The translations under genes and the position numbers were made by a program. A DNA stretch of 64,000 bases from Sorex araneus (lineage: Eukaryota > Chordata > Mammalia > Eulipotyphla > Soricidae), in NCBI RefSeq assembly GCF_027595985.1, contig NC_073313.1, positions 109,176,552-109,240,551 on the forward strand. The letters run 5' to 3'. Every line of letters begins with the position of its first letter. The first letter of the stretch is position 1. Under the pieces are notes generated by a model. The model saw nothing but the letters and a program-made list of their open reading frames with translations. It did no database searches and was not told where the DNA came from. Positions 32,801 through 41,420 of the stretch are shown piece by piece.

Positions 32801-34556
32801 AGAAGCCTTCTTCAATTTTTTGCCTTCTTTTAAAAATACTACTATTCCCTACCTTATTTATCCAATTTCTTTTATATTTAAGTAGCAGAGAAAAGTGAGG
32901 TCCTTCTTTTACTACCTTATCTTTGTAAGAAGAATCCCAGACAACAATTCTCTATTTAATCCACGTATTTTTGAAATTATAGTGATACCTGCTCATGTTT
33001 TCAAAATTTTTTAAGGATAATAATCTACAACAATATCAACAACTAGAAGCTCTTCATTATAGAGAGAACTTCTCCAAGTTGCATATTGTCAATGGCTATC
33101 ATGTCTATGGGCAGAAACACTGAGATATGTCTTTTGAATTACATAGGAAGCCAACATTTTTAAGCAGTTGATGTATCTTGGCACCTGTTGGAAAGCTATG
33201 GAAGCTGAAGTTGATGTTGGGACATTGTATGTCTGATACTCTATCATGAACAACTTTGTAAATCATGGTGCCTTAATAAAGATTTTAAGGAGAAAAAAAA
33301 CTCCATATAGGAATTGAGACTTTGGAAACTGCAAGTTAAATGTGATATCCTGCTCATTGAAAAAGGTGAGTTTAAGTTGCAGATTTATGTGGTTTTGTAA
33401 CAGTATAAATAAGTGTACATCATTCATTGGGATAAAAAAATCTTTGGGTGGGGGCTAGAGAGTTAGGACAGCAGGTAGTGGTTCTTGCTTTCCATGCAAT
33501 CTGGATTCAATCCCTGACTGTCCATATGATCCACTTAGTCAGCCAGAGTGCTCCCTGAGCACAGAGCCAGGAGTTAGTTCCAACAGTGCCAAGAGTGGGT
33601 CAAAACAAACAAAAAAAGAAAATCTTTAGGATATCATGAAGATCCAAAAACGTTCAGTTTATAGCAGTCCTCTGTGGTTTATCTACCTGGTCACCCATTT
33701 TCAGAAGGGCCCAAGATGAATATTCTTCTATATAGTTATATCCTATAAGTATAGCAAAGTTGGTATTTATCTTCTAAACTCCATAATCCTATTATTTAAT
33801 GCACTGAGTTCCTTTATATGGAACCCTTGAAGAGGGTGCTGAGGCTTGGTTTAGAAACACAGTATTGAGTTGTTCCAGAAACAACTATAATAGGTGACAC
33901 CCATAATTCTGCTTGGATCCCACTTTTCTAGCTGTGAGAGGATACAGGTGATGGTATCCAAAGAACAGAAAAGAAATTCCTTCACCAAGCATAAAATTTA
34001 TTTTTCCTTGTAGAGTTCATTTCATTTATGTCACCATAATAAGTTGTTTCCTGCTCACTAGACTAGTCTGAAAGTATCTTGATGTTACTCAGAAAAATCA
34101 GTAAAGAGACAAGAGTATAGTTTTTGAGTTATCTTATTTATTCAAATGAAAATCCATAAGAAGACCAGTATGGTGCATGGATTTGGGCTCTGTTCTGTTT
34201 AAATTATTGAATCAAACACAATGTGACTAAAATTCAAGACTTCTTAAGCAAGATTCAGAAATATGAGAAACTTTCTATTTTGAAGTTTTCTCTTAAATTG
34301 GTCTATACAGAGTAGTCTATGTTCTGGGTAAAGTTAAACCGCAGTTATAATGAAAGACAGTAAGAAAGACACAGTGGAAAATGAAAGTTACCTGAGGTCG
34401 TTTCCACACCACCTTCCCAGGAAGCAATCTGTTGTAGAAAAGTGAATCATTCTCAGGCAGAAATGTTGGGTCACAGAAAAGTCTGCCATCTTTGATGCAT
34501 TCCTGCTTCAGTTCCTGGTATTTTTGATTTTTGAAGAGCTTCAGAGGAGGACCCAT
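17663..34556 (-). CDS. CAPN6: Calpain-6, non-proteolytic calpain (12 coding exons)
   Basis: Coding exons on the minus strand, in transcript order, are 34556-34392, 25469-25338, 24007-23799, 23366-23174, 22627-22434, 22177-22100, 21995-21809, 20017-19895, 19710-19508, 18978-18857, 18514-18378 and 17845-17663. The sum is 1,926 nt, giving 641 residues plus stop, the human CAPN6 length, and every junction keeps phase with GT-AG ends. Domain order is a calpain protease-core fold (about 30-340), the domain III beta-sandwich (about 345-495) and a C-terminal C2 domain (about 500-620). There is no penta-EF-hand domain. The catalytic Cys is replaced by Lys81 in [10 protein letters not shown], whereas His252 (KGHTYTMT) and Asn284 (LRNPLG) remain, so no protease activity is expected. 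In mammals CAPN6 is reported to bind and stabilise microtubules, to affect Rac1 through ARHGEF2, and to be high in placenta and embryonic muscle. That role is family knowledge, not seen here. Confidence 0.97.
18378..18514 (-). CDS. CAPN6: CAPN6 coding exon 12 (residues 536-581)
   Basis: It encodes [20 protein letters not shown] and [20 protein letters not shown], the middle strands of the C2 domain. The acceptor is TTCCAG/CTGTAA and the donor CAG/GTAAGA. Confidence 0.97.
18857..18978 (-). CDS. CAPN6: CAPN6 coding exon 11 (residues 495-536)
   Basis: It encodes [20 protein letters not shown] and [20 protein letters not shown], the start of the C2 domain (strands around [12 protein letters not shown]). 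The acceptor is TTTTAG/GGAATT. The donor is AAG/GTAAGA, and its last G begins the Ala536 codon, where human has Thr by recollection. Confidence 0.97.
19508..19710 (-). CDS. CAPN6: CAPN6 coding exon 10 (residues 428-495)
   Basis: It encodes [40 protein letters not shown] and [13 protein letters not shown], the end of domain III, then two bases of Arg495. The acceptor TTTCCAG/GTGG is strong. The donor CAG/GTTCCG is weak because positions +3 to +6 all miss the consensus. The next exon, starting G-GAA-TTG, leaves no other join that keeps QLRELTL. Confidence 0.95.
19895..20017 (-). CDS. CAPN6: CAPN6 coding exon 9 (residues 387-427)
   Basis: 41 codons, phase 0 both ends. It encodes [20 protein letters not shown] and [10 protein letters not shown], strands of the domain III beta-sandwich. 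The acceptor is CTCTAG/TACATC and the donor AAG/GTATCA. Confidence 0.97.
21563..21730 (-). mobile_element. Diverged SOR-like SINE in CAPN6 intron 8
   Basis: GGGGACCATATGTAATGCCA, GAGTGAACCTAGGCTGGCC and GGCAAATGCATTACCCACTG are reverse-complement SINE landmarks. It ends about 80 bp downstream of exon 8 in the transcript direction. Confidence 0.8.
21809..21995 (-). CDS. CAPN6: CAPN6 coding exon 8 (residues 324-386)
   Basis: It encodes [20 protein letters not shown] and [20 protein letters not shown] to FLQNPQ. This is the W----AGGC--F--NPQ stretch of domain III entry in calpains, with RSGGCYNN here. The acceptor is ATTCAG/GATGAG and the donor CAG/GTTTGA. Confidence 0.97.
22100..22177 (-). CDS. 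CAPN6: CAPN6 coding exon 7 (residues 298-324)
   Basis: This is the shortest exon, 78 nt. It encodes [20 protein letters not shown] and DDGEF, then two bases of Trp324. W--L-DGEFWMS is the conserved end of the calpain core. The acceptor is CTTTAG/TTCTGA and the donor TTG/GTGAGA. Confidence 0.96.
22434..22627 (-). CDS. CAPN6: CAPN6 coding exon 6 (residues 234-298, His and Asn of the lost triad)
   Basis: It encodes [20 protein letters not shown] with His252, then [20 protein letters not shown] and [16 protein letters not shown] with Asn284. The canonical RNPWG reads RNPLG, so the Trp after the catalytic Asn is also lost. The acceptor is TATCAG/TTTCCC and the donor AT/GTGAGT. Confidence 0.97.
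23174..23366 (-). CDS. CAPN6: CAPN6 coding exon 5 (residues 169-233)
   Basis: It starts with the third base of Lys169 and encodes [20 protein letters not shown] to GGLICCSIE, the end of core subdomain PC1 and the linker into PC2. Compared with human CAPN6 I would expect only a few substitutions (for example TTT for TIT). The donor is GAG/GTACGC. Confidence 0.96.
23799..24007 (-). CDS. CAPN6: CAPN6 coding exon 4 (residues 100-169)
   Basis: It encodes [10 protein letters not shown], then [20 protein letters not shown] and [14 protein letters not shown], the conserved calpain core strand [21 protein letters not shown] and the following [13 protein letters not shown] helix. The donor AAA/GTAAGG splits the Lys169 codon after two bases. 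Confidence 0.97.
24478..24800 (-). mobile_element. Old SINE (minus strand) split by a younger SINE
   Basis: TTTTGGGTTCTAGGGCCATA and CCCAGCAATGCTCAAGAATT, then after the insertion TGGCTCCATACTCAGGAATT and TTAACCTCTGTACTATCTCT, form one diverged reverse-strand SINE in CAPN6 intron 3. A 173-bp plus-strand SINE sits inside it. Confidence 0.75.
24526..24698 (+). mobile_element. SOR-like SINE, nested, intron 3
   Basis: This is one of the best preserved copies: GGGGCTGGAGCAATAGTACA, GGTAGGGCGTTTGCCTTGCA, TTCCCAGCATCCCATATGGT, GTGTGACCCAAAAAG. The duplication aagaattgctcct at 24,513-24,525 and 24,699-24,711 lies in the older SINE. Confidence 0.96.
25338..25469 (-). CDS. CAPN6: CAPN6 coding exon 3 (residues 56-99, catalytic-site loop)
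   Basis: 44 codons, phase 0 at both ends. It contains [20 protein letters not shown], where active calpains have QG-LGDCW-L. Asp-Cys-Trp is replaced by His80-Lys81-Pro82. The acceptor is CACAG/GATATC and the donor AAG/GTATTC. This exon carries the change that defines calpain-6 as a pseudo-protease. Confidence 0.97.
25806..25905 (-). mobile_element. SINE relic in intron 2
   Basis: TTTTGTTCGGGAGCCACACA, CTTATACCTGGTTCTGTGTT and CAGGAATTACTACTG follow the order of a reverse-strand SINE tail and middle. The head half is eroded. Confidence 0.5.
26630..26695 (-). mobile_element. Old tRNA-like SINE head
   Basis: GGTACTGAACCCTGTGTCTC, ATGCAAAGCATGTGCTCTAT and TCTGAGTCACA resemble the reverse complement of a tRNA-Ala-like SINE head. 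Only the head is left. Confidence 0.4.
26900..28100. other. CAPN6 intron 2 interior, no feature seen
   Basis: AT-rich intron sequence. I recognise no repeat and no exon-like ORF. Confidence 0.4.
28110..28230 (+). repeat. Possible MIR fragment
   Basis: The layout TTAGTTATGTAAATGACCAA, ACAGATTCCAAGAATGG, CATTATCCAGCTAGTTAATA resembles the MIR core and 3' part at high divergence. This is judged by eye only. Confidence 0.35.
29885..30060 (+). mobile_element. Ancient L1 ORF2-end fragment
   Basis: ATCCATGCAACGGGATACTA, TTCAGCACTAGAAAGGAACA and CCTGGATGACCTGTGAAAAT are an eroded version of the L1 ORF2 end, lying in intron 2. Confidence 0.6.
31020..31440 (-). pseudogene. Unrecognised coding-like stretch, possible processed pseudogene
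   Basis: The minus strand is open from 31,414 to 31,154 (86 codons) and reads like protein, rich in Pro, Ser and Lys, with [20 protein letters not shown] and [18 protein letters not shown] content is higher than in the flanking intron. A stop ends the frame, and the reading stays plausible for a few dozen codons after it. I do not recognise the family. I see no splice sites or in-frame context with CAPN6. It could be a fragment of a processed pseudogene or chance. Confidence 0.3.
31790..31945 (+). repeat. MIR-like fragment
   Basis: GGAATTAAATTCCACCTTGT, CTTACCTTATCTCAAGATCC and TTTTCTCATAAATAAAATGG match the MIR order (sense: complaint of missing Cs, then cctcagtttcctcatctgtaaaatgg) by eye. 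Confidence 0.5.
32027..32100. repeat. TA/TACA microsatellite
   Basis: An imperfect tatata/tacaca run lies directly before the RTE fragment and may have seeded or followed that insertion. Confidence 0.85.
32101..32315 (+). mobile_element. Internally deleted RTE LINE (5' UTR joined to 3' end)
   Basis: The left part has GAGCCTGGCAAGCTCCCTGT, TTCGATATGCCAAATACCGT and AGTAAGGAGAGGCTGCTAAA, and matches the RTE 5' UTR at 59,918-60,055. At about 32,247 it switches to GGAGACGTTACTGGTGCCTG and ATGAACAACAGGATGACAGT, which is the RTE 3' end at 62,860-62,930. The whole coding region is absent. It ends in ACAGTGATACAGTGATA repeats. Confidence 0.85.
33170..33295 (+). mobile_element. Short L1 3' end in intron 2
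   Basis: GTTGGGACATTGTATGTCTG, AACTTTGTAAATCATGGTGC and CTTAATAAAGATTTTAAG then poly-A match the older L1 3' UTR end. Confidence 0.65.
33450..33617 (+). mobile_element. Diverged SOR-like SINE in intron 2
   Basis: GGGGGCTAGAGAGTTAGGAC, CTGGATTCAATCCCTGACTG, GCTCCCTGAGCACAGAGCCA. The flanks aaaaaatctttggg and gaaaatctttagga form an approximate target-site duplication. Confidence 0.82.
34392..34556 (-). CDS. CAPN6: CAPN6 coding exon 2 (residues 1-55)
   Basis: It encodes [20 protein letters not shown] onward to VVWKRPQ. The exon starts upstream at 34,571 (acceptor ATTCTAG), leaving 15 nt of 5' UTR. The start is set by an in-frame TAG 12 nt before the ATG and by a good Kozak context (A at -3, G at +4). 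The donor is [25 protein letters not shown] is the conserved calpain N-terminal anchor before the protease core. Confidence 0.97.
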
Positions 34557-34724
34557 AATGTTGAACTATGTCTAGAATGAGAAAATTGCTGTCATTGGAG
34601 AAAAAAATCTCAAGTCTTTTAGAGATTACTTGAGATTACGCAGATGGTAATCACCCTAGTGATTTATTCCCAGAATTTTGCATTTAAGAGTGGCTTTAAA
34701 GAAAAAGTCACCATTTTCAGAGAA

Positions 34725-34840
34725 ACTAGGGCCCTGGCTCTGCAATGAACTAATTTGGAGCTATAGATAAAACATCTAAACCATTTCAAGGTCTCAAGTT
34801 TTCCGTCTGTCAAATGGGGTAATTTGGAACCATAATCTTA
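34725..34840 (+). repeat. MIR-like fragment
   Basis: CCCTGGCTCTGCAATGAACT followed by CAAGTTTTCCGTCTGTCAAA and TGGGGTAATTTGGAACC matches the MIR 3' half by eye. It lies in intron 1, just upstream of exon 2. Confidence 0.5.
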
Positions 34841-35758
34841 TTTTATAAAAAAACAAATAGACAGAAATGCCAAGATTACATGTGATCTTAGTTTCATGTG
34901 AATCATGATGATTTAAAGGGAAATTATTCATTTTATACAAGCAGGGCGGATCTCATGGTAAAGAGCAATTCCAAATCTTAAGAAAAGAGAGAAAAATAGT
35001 TTGCTATGTTCAGAATAAGTTAGAGCTACGCTCAAGGAAGGAGCAAAGCCTTCCAACTTCTAACAAACTCTTTTGCACAATTTCTTCTCTTTATCATTTA
35101 AAGATATTTTTTACTACCCAGAAAAGCTAATGTAAGAAAGAAAGCTCAGCAACAGGCCTCCAAAGGGAAGGGGAGATAGGAAGACTGTGTGTCTTTCTTC
35201 TTCAAAGTCTAATGTGCAATCACTTGCCTGTGATAAAAGGCAGAATTCAAAATTCAATTACACTCATTTGGTGGACTGTAGATTCACTGTTACTTTCTTT
35301 AAAAAAGATCCTCACATGGCTAAAAGGATAATTAATATAGTGATTCGTCAGGCAGTGGCTATAGGAGTAACCCTCACATAAATGCCCTTAAGAACTATAT
35401 TTATTAGGCTAATTAGAAAAGCAAATTTGATTTTAAATAACTCATGGGCATAATGAGTTTTCATAGCATTTGCTTGACTCACAAAGATAGGTTTATAATG
35501 ATATCAATGATCATCTCATAACACTCATTATTAAGAGGAGATTTTTTAAAATGACAGAATGCCAACTATTTAACATATGTTTGAAGGATATCTGAATCTG
35601 TATTCTATGATTATATGAAGGTCAAAACAAAACAAAAACAAAGTAAGAGTATTAACTGAAAAATGGGTGGAAGCAAAATAAAAGCTACAATAATACTTTA
35701 AAGAATATCTGGGAAACAAAACTTAAAATCCAGTTAATATATACAGTCATTATTTTAT

Positions 35759-35998
35759 ACTGTATCAGTCGTCCCATTACTCATCAATTTTGCTCAAGCA
35801 GGCACTAGTAACATCTCCATTGTGAGACTTGTTACTGTTATTGGCATATCGAATATGCCACGGGCTTGCCAGGCTTTGCCATGCGGGCGGGATTTCTCAG
35901 TAGCTTGCCAGGCTCTCAGAAAGGGACGGAGGAATCAAATCCGGGTAGGCTGTGTGCAAGGCAAATGCCCTACCCGCTGTGGTATCACTACAGCACTA
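35759..35998 (-). mobile_element. Chimeric SINE/RTE element (minus strand) in intron 1
   Basis: This is a second copy of the chimera at 10.9 kb. On the minus strand: tRNA-like head (GCGGGTAGGGCATTTGCCTT), RTE 5' UTR part with two GGCAAGC repeats and ATTCGATATGCCAATAACAG, then the RTE 3' part (CACAATGGAGATGTTACTAG, GTGCCTGCTTGAGCAAAATT). The duplication tcattattttat at 35,747-35,758 and 35,999-36,010 fixes the ends. Confidence 0.9.
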
Positions 35999-36102
35999 TC
36001 ATTATTTTATCAAAAAAAACTAGTCAGACATCTCTACTATTTTTGCTCATGCTTTTTCAGTGAAAAAACTGTGCATTAGAAGACCAATAAAAATTATATC
36101 CT

Positions 36103-36262
36103 TGGGCCCAGAGAGAGAATACAGGATAAGTTTCTTTCTTGTTTTTCATGCAGCTGACATTGATTTTATCCCCAATACTACATTTGGTCCCTCTACTCCA
36201 GCCAGGAGTGACCCCCGAGCATAGAGCCAGAAATAAGCCTTGAACAATCCCGTTTTCCCCAT
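36103..36262 (+). mobile_element. Diverged SINE in intron 1
   Basis: GGGCCCAGAGAGAGAATACA, CATGCAGCTGACATTGATTT, GGAGTGACCCCCGAGCATAG and AGAGCCAGAAATAAGCCTTG follow the SINE plan. It lies only about 90 bp from the chimeric SINE. Confidence 0.75.
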
Positions 36263-38115
36263 TCAACACACAAATTTATATGCAATGTTATTTACGACTT
36301 ATACTATAGGTAAATAAATTTATTATTTCTCTGAATAAAAAAGAATAAACATATGAAAATAAACACAGCTGTTCCATAGCATTATTTACTGAAGATTATT
36401 TTTTTAAATTGAAGGACTCTGTAAGATACCAAAATCTCCTACTGTCCAGATTTAAGTCAGTTTATGTGTTTTAAATGTCCTAGTGTATTTCATTGTATTT
36501 GAAGGCATGGGTATCATCAGTAACAATTTTTCATTAAACAGCATCAGAGCCAATCTGAATGCTTGCCCGAGCTCCTTTGTAAAGTCTGTTAAAAGTGGAC
36601 CTCAATTTTCATGCATGTTCAAACTTAAAACAAACACTGCTATGCCTCTAAAATTTTTCTGGAAGATTGGATGGACTGTCAGAGGGCAGGGAATATAAAT
36701 GGCAGACTCTCTGTGACTCTTAGAACATTTAGTCTTCTAGAATCTCCTGCTGAGCATTTGGATAACGGAAGGAGTATTCCCTATGCTTGAGAAGTCTCTG
36801 TGCTTATCAGACTCCTTTGCTACTCAGTCGTATGGAGAGGCATGTAAACACTTTCAAAGGGAATCCCAGTTATATACTGAGGGGCTGTGTACAGACATTA
36901 GCAACATCAGTCAAAAAGAAAATCAGGACTGATCTTTAAATGCCAGTGTGACCCCAATAGACACTTTCAGAGATAGAATGTTCAGATGATGTGGACAGAT
37001 TAAGTCTTTCAGGTGAGGGCAGCTGTACGTTGGGGACACACAGTAAATAAATAGGCTATCAGCCTGCACTTCGACAGACATTCTCTAATTAAAGTAAAAT
37101 TAAAGCACCAAATCCCATCAGACTTGCAGAGTAGTTTCTGTCTCAGTAATGGAAGAGCCATTCCATTTACTTTGATGTTTTCTTTAATCTTCATTTTTCT
37201 CATCAGAAGAATCAGTTTTTCTATCCTGCTTTCCTTATGCTGTAGATCTAACCTAAAATTTGTTAGCATGAAAATATTTTGAAAAAGTAGAAATGGCTCC
37301 ACATGCATTGTAATCTCCTTCATTCTACCATATGGAGCTGAGTGTACAGCCATTGTGTTGGAAATGCTTGTTGAGTGAATAAATATTTTGTGTAAAAATT
37401 AATGTTTGTATGGAAATTTATTATTTGAAATATACATTTTCTATTTCTGTTATCTTTGTGAAATATAAACTTCCTGTTCTCTTATCTTGGTTCTTGTTAT
37501 CAGTAAATAGTATCTGTGCTCCTCGTTTTATATTTGCAGAAACAAATATAAAAGGGAGAGGGACAATTAGAAATCGGTAGAGTCAAGTCAAATTCAAACC
37601 TGCTTAATATTAGATTTAGTGTGCAACTTTCCATGACACCACATTGCTTCTTTTGGTCACCACCTTTCAAAGATTTTTTTAGTTCACATGAGAAAAACTC
37701 TCCAAAGCAAACATGATACCTAACTTTGAGGTCTTCTGCCTAGAATTTTCTGCCATGGTGGATATAGAAAGGGTTCTTAATTTTCACAGTTTGATGATCA
37801 TGGGGGATTTGAACTCCAAGGATTTATTAGTGAACAATCAGAAAACTTCTGAAAAGCAGAACTTTTTTAAAGTTGGGTCTGTTATAAACAGCAGAGCACA
37901 GCAAAATGGAGACTGGAATGTTCTTTTGTTATCTTATTCCACCCTACAGTGAAGAGAGAAGAGAGTCTTTAAAGTAAAGACCACATACAAGGAAAGTTGG
38001 TAAACAGCATCAAAGCTAGGGCTTTGAAAATCAAGCAAAGAGAGTCCAGCTAACAAACGGATTGTGCACGTTAGAGAAGTGGGGACCTGGTTTCTAGAGG
38101 TCAATGTCATGATGC
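36263..38115. other. CAPN6 intron 1, little to report
   Basis: No convincing exon. GCTTGTTGAGTGAATAAATA at about 37,362 resembles the end of an L2-type LINE but the rest is not alignable by eye. A minus-strand ORF of 114 codons at 37,353-37,009 lacks family features. Confidence 0.35.
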
Positions 38116-38141
38116 GGGGGTGGTGGTGGTGGTGGTGGTTA
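38116..38141 (+). repeat. (GGT)n simple repeat
   Basis: Eight to nine uninterrupted ggt triplets follow gcgggggtgg in intron 1. Confidence 0.9.
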
Positions 38142-38431
38142 GGGGGTTGGGTGACACAGAATGTGGGATCTTGCACTGAGGTGTTAATCTAAATAACTAC
38201 TATTTGAATTGGGATCCCAACCAAGAAATAGAGTATGAAGAAGTTTGCATGGGCCAAAGCAAGTGGAAAGGGTGGATCCAGAGTCAGGCAAGCTGCAAAT
38301 TGCCAGGGAGAGCTGAGTAGCCTGCCACACAGAAGAAAAGGCTAAAGTTGGGTGAGGGAACTTTATCTACTGACTAGACTGGAAAATGTGGGGATATGGG
38401 TCAAAATTCCTAAGAATAAAAATCACCTGCT

Positions 38432-38601
38432 TGGGGGCTGGAGTGATAGCACAGCGGATAGGGTATTTGCCTTCCACGCGGCCGACCCGGGTTCGATTCC
38501 CAGCATTCCATATGGTCCCCTGAGCACCGCCAGGGGAGATTCCTGAGTGCAAAGCCAGAAGTAACCCTTGTGCATTGCCAGGTGTGACCCAAAAAGCAAA
38601 A
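38432..38601 (+). mobile_element. SOR-like SINE, young copy, intron 1
   Basis: GGGGCTGGAGTGATAGCACA, GCGGCCGACCCGGGTTCGAT, TTCCCAGCATTCCATATGGT, GCCAGGTGTGACCCAAAAAG. The duplication aaaaatcacctgct at 38,418-38,431 and 38,602-38,615 is exact. CpG sites are better kept than in other copies, which suggests youth. Confidence 0.96.
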
Positions 38602-38701
38602 AAAAATCACCTGCTCCATGAGCTGAAGCTGCTTCATGGTCAGCACCGAAGCAGACACCATAATTTTCTCTAAAAAGTGAAATTTGCCTCAGATCACTAA
38701 A

Positions 38702-41115
38702 GAGAATTGCAATCTCTTAAGGGAAAACGACTCTGAAGCTTCAAATTGCTTTTGATTGAGGTGAGTGGGAGAGTACAGGAGGGCATTTAAGAGGGGGTGG
38801 GAGGAGGAAAAAAAAAACATGACTCTGAAGATGTCCCTGGTAGTTTATCATTATCCCCAGTTTTCACAGTTGTACTGTACTTAGGGTAAACTCCTATGTA
38901 AGAACAATTGGAAGCCTGCAGAAAAAAAGTGAAAAAAAGAACTATTAAATCTACCCAGCATGAAGTAATAACGCTTTAGTCAGCCTTTCCTATCCTCACA
39001 CCATGGGGTAGTTTGGTGAGAAAAAATAATGGGCTTGAAGAGGAAGAAGTAATAAAAACTGAATATCCACGTTATAGTCAAAGTCATGGTCCACATCTAT
39101 GGACATGCATTGAGCAAAAGACATATAATTACTTAGATTCAAATAATTGCCCAGATATGCATGGGGTAGAGAGAGATCATAATATTAAAAAAAGTCAGAA
39201 TTCTGAAAAGAACATAGTTACTCAAGAGATCCAAAATCAAGTTCCAAGTATCACCATTTCATGTATGTAACATTTCTGTCCCTTACTTTTCCTGAAGCAC
39301 TTTGGAAATATGAAGGGTACACCATCTACTTAAGGGACTACTAGGGGGAAGCTAAAGAAACATGTTTTTTAACTATTGAGGATAAGACCAACATAGATCA
39401 GTGGTATTAAGAAGCATTCTTTTACTTTATTTTTACGTAATGTATATCCCTTTTCTTTCCTTGGTAGAAATGGAGGCGTTTGAGCACATGCTTTAAATAA
39501 GACCTTGCCATCTAAAAGGATAATATATAAAATAACCCCTTTGCTGTTCTCTTTACCTCCTCTATTTTCACTTTTTTTGCTTACTCCTCTACAAGTTCCC
39601 CTCCCCCCCTTGGCTCAATAAGCTCATCTTGTAAATCTAATTTTAAAGACTTGAGAGAATCTAATTCCATGTTCATACCGTGTAACACTCTCAGAAATTA
39701 CTTATTCCAATCCTTTACTTCTACAGGAATGTGGCACTAAAACCTGAACTGCCTCTTTTCACCAGTTTAGAAAAGGGTGGTGGGGGGGAGGAGCATGCAG
39801 ACGTGAAACCACAAGACACTGCCTTTGAAAAATTTCATTTTCTACTCTTTTTTTTACAATAATGCACTTGGTATTACTATATTGCAAGCTGCCAGAAGGT
39901 GAGATGACTTCAAATTAAGACCAATAAAACAAAACAAATATTATTTGGGGAGGGGGCATCACAAAGGGGCTTTTCTTACATTTAACTTAGGGAAGGAAAA
40001 CTCTGAAGAATATGGAGAACCTGATTTTTACTCTGTTTAGACTTTTCCCTAGCCTGCTAAGGACTCTAAGAATAAAGACTGCTATTCAAATTCAAGGTAT
40101 TTACACACATACACATGGATGTCCATGTGAAAGCACATGTTCACAAACTGCTGAAGGAATGATTTAATTAGCAGCTTCTTAAAAATTTGTCTTCAGACTA
40201 TAAAATTTCCTACTCACAACAAATATTAACAAACAAAACAACTAAATTTCAGAACAATATCGATAATCAATAAAACAAACCTGCGATGCTTTAACCTGAA
40301 GCTAGACATAACTGTCAGGATAGAAGAATTCAGTTTTCTATTTACCTTGCAAGTCACTTAGAGCTCCATATTATCAGAACCAATTGTTTCCGTTGAAGTG
40401 TTAATATTTTTTCCTACCCATTCTCTGGTCTCCACAGACCCAGCCTGTTCTGGTTGAGTAACCTAGTTAAGCCCCTAGAAAGAGAGTAACTGTGAAATAA
40501 AAGTGCATGTGTGTGTGTCAGAGAGAGAGAAAGAGACAGAGAGATTCCCGACTGCAACTCAAAGTTTTAAGCTTAAACAAGAATCACAGAACAATAAGAC
40601 CAGGCTGGTCAGGGGCTGACAATAAAATCACCAAGATCAACCTGTCACCAGGAAGACTGTGGTTGTTCAGAAAGGACAGCCTTTGCTGACACTCCATGTT
40701 GTACAACAATGTATAGACCATGCTTCTCACTTTCAGGGCTTAAAGCCTCAAAAAGTGACTTTAAGACTGTCTGTGTGTCAACAATTTGTCCACAGCGATA
40801 GGTAAATAGAAACTCTGACAGTCTAAGTTCACACTGTCATACAGACCTTTGCAAATTTGTCTTCCTATACCAAGTAGTTTGGGCAATAGGAGAAAAAAAC
40901 ACCTATAACCAACTATCACCAGAAAAGTCAATGCTAGAGATGCACTATCATACTGACACATTTCCCCCCAGAAATCAGAAACTCCACAAAGTGTGGATTG
41001 TCTAGACTACTACTAGGCACACTGATTTGTTCCAGACAAACCTTGAAATCCTTAATATAGAGTTTGACTAAGTGTAACTTGAAGTTTAGATTTTTTTCCC
41101 TGTGTTAGATTTTAA
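38702..41115. other. CAPN6 intron 1 near the promoter, mostly repeat-poor
   Basis: About 2.4 kb with no SINE or L1 that I can see. A short TG/AG microsatellite lies at 40,505-40,545. Absence of young insertions near the first exon could reflect regulatory sequence, but I cannot name any element. Confidence 0.4.
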
Positions 41116-41170
41116 GTTAGTCAGCAAATAAAATGTTAGTAAAAAGTTTGAAAATGTCTTTTCCACTCAC

Positions 41171-41270
41171 CTGAGTGATCCCAGGAGTCTTGCTGCTGCT
41201 GCCGCTGCTGCTGCCGCCGCTGCTGCTGCTGTTGGCCAGGTAACCCCTACAGAGTCTGGTCAGTCTGTGC
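41171..41270 (-). other. CAPN6: CAPN6 noncoding exon 1 (5' UTR)
   Basis: On the minus strand AACAGCAGCAGCAGCGGCGG and further CAG/CGG triplets lead to AAGACTCCTGGGATCACTCA and a consensus donor CAG/GTGAGT at 41,171. Spliced to the acceptor at 34,571 it gives an ACATAGTTCAACATT leader before the ATG. The 3' edge is well supported. The 5' edge (start site) is a guess. Confidence 0.7.
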
Positions 41271-41420
41271 AGCTGAACAAAGATTCTGGCTTTCTTAACC
41301 TGAAAACTATTTGGGCTGTACCAAGCTCTGCTCACAGGGGGAGGTGCCTCGCAGAAACTTCAGGAGGCTTTGCCCCTCCCAGCAGTCAGAAACTAATCCT
41401 GAGTCATGAGGAAAATCTGG
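41271..41420 (-). promoter_or_regulatory. CAPN6: Putative CAPN6 promoter
   Basis: Sequence directly upstream of exon 1. On the minus strand GGGAGGGGCAAAG (about 41,370-41,382) could bind Sp/KLF factors, and TTAAGAAA at about 41,294-41,301 is a weak TATA-like match. There is no CpG island. Placement rests only on exon 1. Confidence 0.35.

Noticed and set aside
37009..37353. Minus-strand ORF of 114 codons in CAPN6 intron 1
   Set aside because: No family features, no acceptor or donor in frame with CAPN6, and no sign of codon bias.
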